NCBI GenBank assembly: GCA_036489885.1
Contig: DASXEW010000003.1
Span: 1,736,001 to 1,800,000 of the forward strand
From: Candidatus Baltobacteraceae bacterium
GTDB lineage: Bacteria; Vulcanimicrobiota; Vulcanimicrobiia; Vulcanimicrobiales; Vulcanimicrobiaceae
Length of the DNA: 64,000 nucleotides
Direction of reading: 5' to 3'
Below, in pieces: positions 60,061 through 64,000 of the stretch. A program made the position numbers and the translations under genes. Numbering within the stretch: position 1 is the stretch's first letter; every line of letters starts with the position of its first letter. The notes beneath the pieces were generated by a model. That model did no database searches, had not been told where the DNA came from, and saw only the letters and a program-made list of their open reading frames with translations.

Positions 60061-61527
60061 ATGATTGAGACCGGGATTCGTATGGTGCCCATGTTGATTG
60101 GCGGCGAGTGGGTTGAGAGCGTCGCATCAGAGATGATCGAGGTTGAAAACCCCGCAAAGAAAGAGCCGATTGCGCGCGTCCCACGGGGTCGGGCAGCCGA
60201 CGTCGACCGCGCTGTGCGCGCTGCTCGCGCCGCTTTCCCCGCATGGAAGAAGACCGCCGCACGCGAGCGCGGACGCCTGTTGCTCACGATCGCCGAGAAA
60301 TTCGACGCACGCGCCGAAGAAATCGGGCGCGTCATCGCACTCGAGACCGGTAATGCGTTGCGTACCCAATCACGCCCCGAGGCAAAAAATTCCGCGGATC
60401 TCTTCCGGTATTTTGGCGGCCTGTGCAGCGAGCTCAAGGGCGAGACGATTCCGCTCACCGATGAGATGTTGTGCTACACCCGTCGCGAGCCGTACGGTGT
60501 CGTCGGTGCGATCATCCCGTGGAACTCGCCGGTCATTCTTGGATCGATGAAGCTCGCGATGGCGATCGGCGCCGGTAACACGATCGTGCTCAAGGCTGCA
60601 GAAGACGCGCCGCTCGCGATGCTCGAGGTCGCGAAAATCTGCGATGAAGTCTTGCCGAAGGGCGTCGTCAACGTCATCACCGGCATCGGTGCAGAAGCAG
60701 GCGCGCCGCTCGCGCAGCATCCGGACGTAGACAAACTGTCGTTCACGGGCTCGACGGTAGTCGGTAAATCGATCATGCGCGCCGCGAGCGATCGGATCGT
60801 GCCGGTTTCGCTCGAGCTCGGCGGCAAGAGCCCGAACATCGTCTTTGCGGACGCGGATGAAGCTGTCGTCGTCGAGGGCGTCATAACCGCGATGCGTTTT
60901 ACGCGTCAAGGCCAGTCATGCACGGCGGGTTCGCGGCTCTTTCTTCACGAGTCGATCTTCGATTCGTTCTTGGAGAAGCTGACCGCGAAAGTACGCACGC
61001 TTAAAGTCGGCGATCCGCTTGCGGAAGAAACCGACATGGGTTCGATCATCAATCGCAAGCAGTTCGACAAGGTCTGCGCATACATCCAAGATGGCTTGAA
61101 TCAAAAGGAAGCAAAACTGCTCACCGGTGGGAAGCCGCCGTCAGACGGGCCGCTCTCACAAGGCTATTTCGTCGAGCCCACGATTTTCGGACACGCACAG
61201 AACGAGTGGCGGATCGCGCGCGAGGAAATCTTCGGGCCGGTGCTCGTCGCGATTCCGTGGCGCACCGAAGACGACGTCGTTCGGATGGCAAACGACAGCC
61301 ACTACGGCCTCGCAGGCTTCGTTTGGACGCACGACGTGGGAAAAGGTCTGCGGACCTGCCACGCCATCGATTCCGGCTTCGTCCAGCTCAATCAGGGCTT
61401 CGGCCAGTTTGCGGGCCAGCCGTATGGGGGCTTCAAGGAGAGCGGGATAGGCAAGGAATTCGCCTTGGACGGGATGCTGCACAGCTTCACCCGGTCGAAA
61501 ACCGTCACCGTAAGTTTGAAACTCTAG
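60061..61527 (+). CDS. NAD(P)-dependent aldehyde dehydrogenase
   Basis: About 488 residues. It has IGGEWVESVA, IIPWNSPVILGSMKLAMAIG, the cofactor loop SFTGSTVVGKSIM, catalytic Glu in LELGGKSPNIVFADAD, catalytic Cys in TRQGQSCTAGSRLFLHES, EEIFGPVLVAIPW and PYGGFKESGIGKEFALDGM. The closest type is betaine/gamma-aminobutyraldehyde-like, but the substrate is not determined. ATG 60061 is preferred over 59983, 60049 and 60082; a weak promoter-like TTGGCG-17-TACGGT lies at 60020-60048. Confidence 0.9.
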   Translation: MIETGIRMVPMLIGGEWVESVASEMIEVENPAKKEPIARVPRGRAADVDRAVRAARAAFPAWKKTAARERGRLLLTIAEKFDARAEEIGRVIALETGNALRTQSRPEAKNSADLFRYFGGLCSELKGETIPLTDEMLCYTRREPYGVVGAIIPWNSPVILGSMKLAMAIGAGNTIVLKAAEDAPLAMLEVAKICDEVLPKGVVNVITGIGAEAGAPLAQHPDVDKLSFTGSTVVGKSIMRAASDRIVPVSLELGGKSPNIVFADADEAVVVEGVITAMRFTRQGQSCTAGSRLFLHESIFDSFLEKLTAKVRTLKVGDPLAEETDMGSIINRKQFDKVCAYIQDGLNQKEAKLLTGGKPPSDGPLSQGYFVEPTIFGHAQNEWRIAREEIFGPVLVAIPWRTEDDVVRMANDSHYGLAGFVWTHDVGKGLRTCHAIDSGFVQLNQGFGQFAGQPYGGFKESGIGKEFALDGMLHSFTRSKTVTVSLKL

Positions 61528-61567
61528 GGGTCCTGGGAATCGTCCTCTCTGACAGAGAGGAGCATTA

Positions 61568-61882
61568 ATGCGTAGAATCCTATCCGCTGTCGCCCTTGTG
61601 CTTGCCGTCGCATCGCCGGCGTTTGCAAAAGATGACAGTACATTCTATGGGCGCATCGTGCACGTTTCCAGCAACAATCTCAAGGTTCAAAGCAAGTCCG
61701 GACAGATACTTAGCTTCCTGATTCTGCCGAAGTGGAAGAACATTTGGTCGGACGACGGTAAGACGACGTATCAGATGTCGTTCTTGCACGTTGGTACGCC
61801 GGTCGAAGTTCTCTACGACCAAAGCGTACTCGGCGCACGTCACGCCGACAAGGTTATCGTTCTACGTCATCTTCCTATGTAG
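61568..61882 (+). CDS. Small exported beta-rich protein, function unknown
   Basis: A 104-residue protein starting at ATG 61568 behind AGAGAGGAGC. The signal peptide MRRILSAVALVLAVASPAFA is followed by a small beta-barrel-like domain: DDSTFYGRIVHVSSNNLKVQ, SGQILSFLILPKWKNIW, GTPVEVLYDQSVLGARHADK. It resembles small exported DUF5666-like barrels in plan. It converges on thrS with four bases between the stops. Confidence 0.7.
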   Translation: MRRILSAVALVLAVASPAFAKDDSTFYGRIVHVSSNNLKVQSKSGQILSFLILPKWKNIWSDDGKTTYQMSFLHVGTPVEVLYDQSVLGARHADKVIVLRHLPM

Positions 61883-61886
61883 TTCG

Positions 61887-63617
61887 TTAGTTCTTCTGGT
61901 TAACGCGGGTAGTTAGCTCGTCGGCGAAAGCCGCGACCGGTATGGGCGCGCGCTTTTCGCCGTCGGGCAATCCGCGTTCGTTGACGCTGACGGTACGATC
62001 TGCAAGCTCGCTCTTTCCGACAACGATGATGTACGGCAACTTTTGCATCTTCCAGTGCCGGATCTTGTAGCCAAGCTTTTCATTTGATGAATCGGCCTCG
62101 ACACGGAAGCCGCGCTCGCGTAATTGATCGCGAATCTCGTACGCGTAATCGAGCTGTTGATCGCTGACCGGAACGATGATGGCTTGAACCGGCGCGAGCC
62201 AGACGGGAAATGCTCCGCCGAAATGCTCGATGAGCACGCCGAAGAAGCGTTCCATCGATCCCGCGAGCGCGCGATGGATCATAACCGGGCGATGATCTTT
62301 GCCGTCGTTGCCGCGATACTTTAGATCGAAGCGTTCGGGCAGCACGAAATCGACTTGCACGGTTCCGAGCTGCCACTTGCGCCCGATTGCATCGTGCAGG
62401 TTGATGTCGAGCTTCGGTCCGTAGAATGCACCGCCGCCTTCATCGACTTGATATGGCAGATTGTACTTCTCGAGTGCGGCACGGATCGCAGCCTCGGCGA
62501 TCTCGTCCGTCTCGCCGCGCTGTTCGCGGGTCGAGAGAAAATATTCGAAGTCATCGAAATTGAACGCTCGCATCAGGCGCAGCGCCTCTTCGACGGTTTG
62601 TTCGAATTCGTACTGCAACTGCTCGGGCGTGCAGAAAAGATGCGCGTCGTCTTGCGTGAAACCGCGCACGCGCGTTAGTCCGTGCAGCGTGCCGCTGCGC
62701 TCGAAACGATAAACCGTGCCGAATTCCGAGAAACGCAGCGGGAGGTCGCGATACGAGTGCAGCTCGCTGCGATAGATGAGAATATGGCCGGGACAGTTCA
62801 TCGGCTTGAGGCGGAAGCGTTGCCCCTCGACTTCAATCGGCCCGAACATCGATGCAGAGAAGTTTTCGAGGTGTCCTGAGATCTCGTAGAGCTTCTCGTG
62901 GACGATATGCGGGGTGACGACCGGCTTGTAGCCGCGCTCGCGAAGGCCTTCGCGGATGAAGTTCTCGACGATGCCGCGGACGATCGTGCCGTTCGGATGC
63001 CAGAAGACAAGGCCACCGCCGGCGTCCTCTTCAAGGGAAAAGAGACCGAGGTCGCGGCCGAGTTTGCGGTGATCGCGGCGTTCGGCTTCGGCGAGAAACT
63101 CGACATATGCATCGAGCTCGGATTGTTCCGGAAATGCCGTGCCGTAGATGCGCTGCAGTTGCGGCTTGTGCTCGTCGCCATGCCAGTAGGCGCCTGCGAC
63201 GCTCAGCAGTTTGAGCGCGCGAATCTCACCCGTGCGATGCGCGTGTCCGCCGCGGCACAGATCGGTGAACTCGCCGATCGTGTAGAGCGTGATTGGCTCG
63301 CCTTCCGGGATGTCGCTTGCAAGCTCGACTTTGTACGGGTTGCTCTTGAAGTGCTCGATCGCGCCGGCGCGCGACACTTCACGGCCCGTCATCTCGTAGT
63401 TGGCGGTGACGATCTCGCGCATGCGGACTTCGAGCCGTTCGAGATCGGCCGGTGTGAACGGCTCCTTACGATCGAAGTCGTAGTAGAAGCCGTTTTCGAT
63501 CGCGGGTCCGATCGTTGGCTTTGCTTCCGGAAAGAGATCTTGTACGGCGTACGCGAGTACGTGCGCCGCCGTGTGCCGCAGCTTTTGAAGATCTTCCGCG
63601 CGTTCCGATGCTATCAT
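61887..63617 (-). CDS. thrS: Threonyl-tRNA synthetase, without TGS domain
   Basis: A 576-residue class II synthetase that starts at the editing domain: KLRHTAAHVLAYAVQDLFPE (HxxxH), then LCRGGHAHRTGEI. The catalytic core has FSLEEDAGGGLVFWHPNGTI, FRLKPMNCPGHILIYRSE (zinc Cys), YRFERSGTLHGLTRVRGFTQ (motif 2), DDAHLF and HRALAGSMERF (motif 3); the anticodon-binding domain ends NEKLGYKIRHWKMQKLPYII. E. coli ThrRS has an extra 60-residue TGS domain at the N-terminus. The ATG at 63617 lies 15 bases after a terminator hairpin; the start has only a weak AAGAG. Confidence 0.96.
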   Translation of the reverse strand: MIASERAEDLQKLRHTAAHVLAYAVQDLFPEAKPTIGPAIENGFYYDFDRKEPFTPADLERLEVRMREIVTANYEMTGREVSRAGAIEHFKSNPYKVELASDIPEGEPITLYTIGEFTDLCRGGHAHRTGEIRALKLLSVAGAYWHGDEHKPQLQRIYGTAFPEQSELDAYVEFLAEAERRDHRKLGRDLGLFSLEEDAGGGLVFWHPNGTIVRGIVENFIREGLRERGYKPVVTPHIVHEKLYEISGHLENFSASMFGPIEVEGQRFRLKPMNCPGHILIYRSELHSYRDLPLRFSEFGTVYRFERSGTLHGLTRVRGFTQDDAHLFCTPEQLQYEFEQTVEEALRLMRAFNFDDFEYFLSTREQRGETDEIAEAAIRAALEKYNLPYQVDEGGGAFYGPKLDINLHDAIGRKWQLGTVQVDFVLPERFDLKYRGNDGKDHRPVMIHRALAGSMERFFGVLIEHFGGAFPVWLAPVQAIIVPVSDQQLDYAYEIRDQLRERGFRVEADSSNEKLGYKIRHWKMQKLPYIIVVGKSELADRTVSVNERGLPDGEKRAPIPVAAFADELTTRVNQKN

Positions 63618-63632
63618 GATGCTCTTAAGAAG

Positions 63633-63657
63633 ATACGACGCCCAGCGGGCGTCGTAT
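63633..63657 (-). terminator. Hairpin terminator/attenuator between tRNA-Val and thrS
   Basis: ATACGACGCCC-AGC-GGGCGTCGTAT is a perfect 11-bp stem with a three-base loop, six bases downstream of tRNA-Val. On the minus strand it is followed by CTTCTTAAG, a short U-rich tract. It ends transcription of the tRNA or attenuates transcription into thrS. Confidence 0.7.
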
Positions 63658-63663
63658 CAGATA

Positions 63664-63738
63664 TGGTGGGCACGATAGGTTTCGAACCTATGACCTCCAC
63701 AGTGTCAATGTGGCGCTCTCCCCCTGAGCTACGCGCCC
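63664..63738 (-). tRNA. tRNA-Val (anticodon GAC)
   Basis: A 75-base cloverleaf. GGGCGCG pairs with CGTGCCC, the D arm holds AGCTCAGGGGGAGAGC, the anticodon stem CCACA/TGTGG encloses TTGACAC (anticodon GAC), and the T arm is ATAGGTTCGAAACCTAT. CCA is encoded. Confidence 0.95.
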
Positions 63739-63748
63739 CTGAGAGAGC

Positions 63749-63754
63749 ATTATA
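63749..63754 (-). promoter_or_regulatory. Consensus -10 box for tRNA-Val
   Basis: A perfect TATAAT on the minus strand, ten bases upstream of the tRNA-Val 5' end. The -35 region at normal spacing (AGCCAG) is poor. It probably also serves thrS by read-through of the terminator. Confidence 0.55.
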
Positions 63755-63868
63755 CTACGGGCCCTCTAGTGCTGGCTCCCGTCGAGGGCCGGGCGCCTCC
63801 GGTGAGGTCGCTCCGATGGCGTCGGAGTTCGGCCTCAAGCTTGGTCAGTTACGCTGTTACGCTCCTCG

Positions 63869-63899
63869 GCTGTCATCCCGAGCGAAGTCGAGGGACAGC
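63869..63899. repeat. Dispersed palindromic repeat, short copy
   Basis: GCTGTCATCCCGAGCG-AAG-TCGAGGGACAGC is an imperfect 31-bp palindrome. Both halves match the copy at 31068-31113. The surrounding 63740-63975 region contains no gene; a small hairpin CTCCGA-TGGCG-TCGGAG lies at 63811-63827. Confidence 0.65.
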
Positions 63900-63975
63900 G
63901 CTAACTCTGGACCATCGCTGCCGGTGCTCGACTTCGAGCTGGGGTCGCTATCAGAATTTTCCAAAAAAGGAGGTG

Positions 63976-64000
63976 ATGTCGACGTACAGTAGTCTCGTCG
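63976..64000 (+). CDS. Possible gene start at the window edge
   Basis: AAAAAAGGAGG, a near-perfect complement of the 16S rRNA 3' end, precedes ATG 63976 (MSTYSSLV), which is open to the window end. The spacing of two to three bases is too short for ideal initiation, so the true start may lie beyond the edge. Nothing can be said about its product. Confidence 0.3.

Noticed and set aside
63600-63740. T-box leader for thrS
   Set aside because: The space upstream is filled by tRNA-Val and a terminator; there is no specifier loop or TGGNACCGCG-type T-box sequence.
62898-63992. 364-codon plus-strand frame opposite thrS and tRNA-Val
   Set aside because: It crosses a tRNA gene and a terminator and has no domain; thrS is unambiguous.

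Overview
This is a 64 kb stretch of a gene-dense, high-GC bacterial chromosome. Neighbouring genes usually overlap by 1-13 bases (ATGA and GTGA junctions), Shine-Dalgarno sites are strong (AAGGAG or GAGG type), and GTG and TTG starts are common. No rRNA, CRISPR array, insertion sequence or prophage is visible. The bacterial core genes (pcrA, holA, dapA, thrS, tsaD, guaA, purF) establish a bacterium. The phylum cannot be fixed from sequence alone; an uncultured lineage such as Eremiobacterota/Vulcanimicrobiota is only my guess.

Layout. 1-2.8 kb (minus): an SdhA/FrdA-type flavoprotein, cut by the window edge, overlaps the two subunits of a class I fumarase. 2.8-9.1 kb: an M28 peptidase, an oligopeptide ABC importer (binding protein and two permeases) and a polar amino-acid importer (binding protein and divergent permease), none with an ATPase gene. 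9.1-16.3 kb: an MBL-fold hydrolase, pgi, a secreted protein with two degenerate trypsin-like domains, an MscS channel, a lone flagellar rod/hook protein, a DUF1761 membrane protein and a mismatch uracil-DNA glycosylase. 16.3-17.1 kb: tRNA-Glu and tRNA-Gln, with an HNH endonuclease whose frame runs into both. 17.2-28.4 kb: two sugar-nucleotidyltransferases, a GT4 glycosyltransferase with an alpha/alpha-barrel partner, pcrA, the lysine/threonine genes dapB-asd-lysC-dapA and a WecG/TagA transferase. 28.5-33.0 kb: comF, DUF427 and a riboflavin cluster ribD-ribE-ribBA-ribH. 33.2-43.7 kb: mtnA, holA and the main purine operon. 44-58 kb: guaA, purD, purF, purM and purN interspersed with small regulators, oxidoreductases, a repeat-rich FecR/DUF6600 protein and pepA. 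58-64 kb: tsaD, sixA, a pterin dehydratase, an aldehyde dehydrogenase, thrS and tRNA-Val.

The most unusual content is the remodelled purine pathway. PurC carries a C-terminal PurE-like domain that has lost PurE signature residues. The PurL partner looks like an enlarged, divergent PurS. Two tandem archaeal-type PurP ATP-grasp proteins sit where bacteria usually have PurH, and PurN carries an N-terminal GNAT domain. The riboflavin cluster is also unusual: its RibBA has an N-terminal Cro/CI helix-turn-helix preceded by palindromes that overlap a promoter-like element, which suggests an enzyme-repressor fusion that regulates its own pathway.

Several genes (positions 11597, 17164, 34495, 47515) have complete, conserved N-termini but no ATG, GTG or TTG there. 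Near-cognate starts (ACG, ATT), mostly behind good Shine-Dalgarno sites, best explain them.
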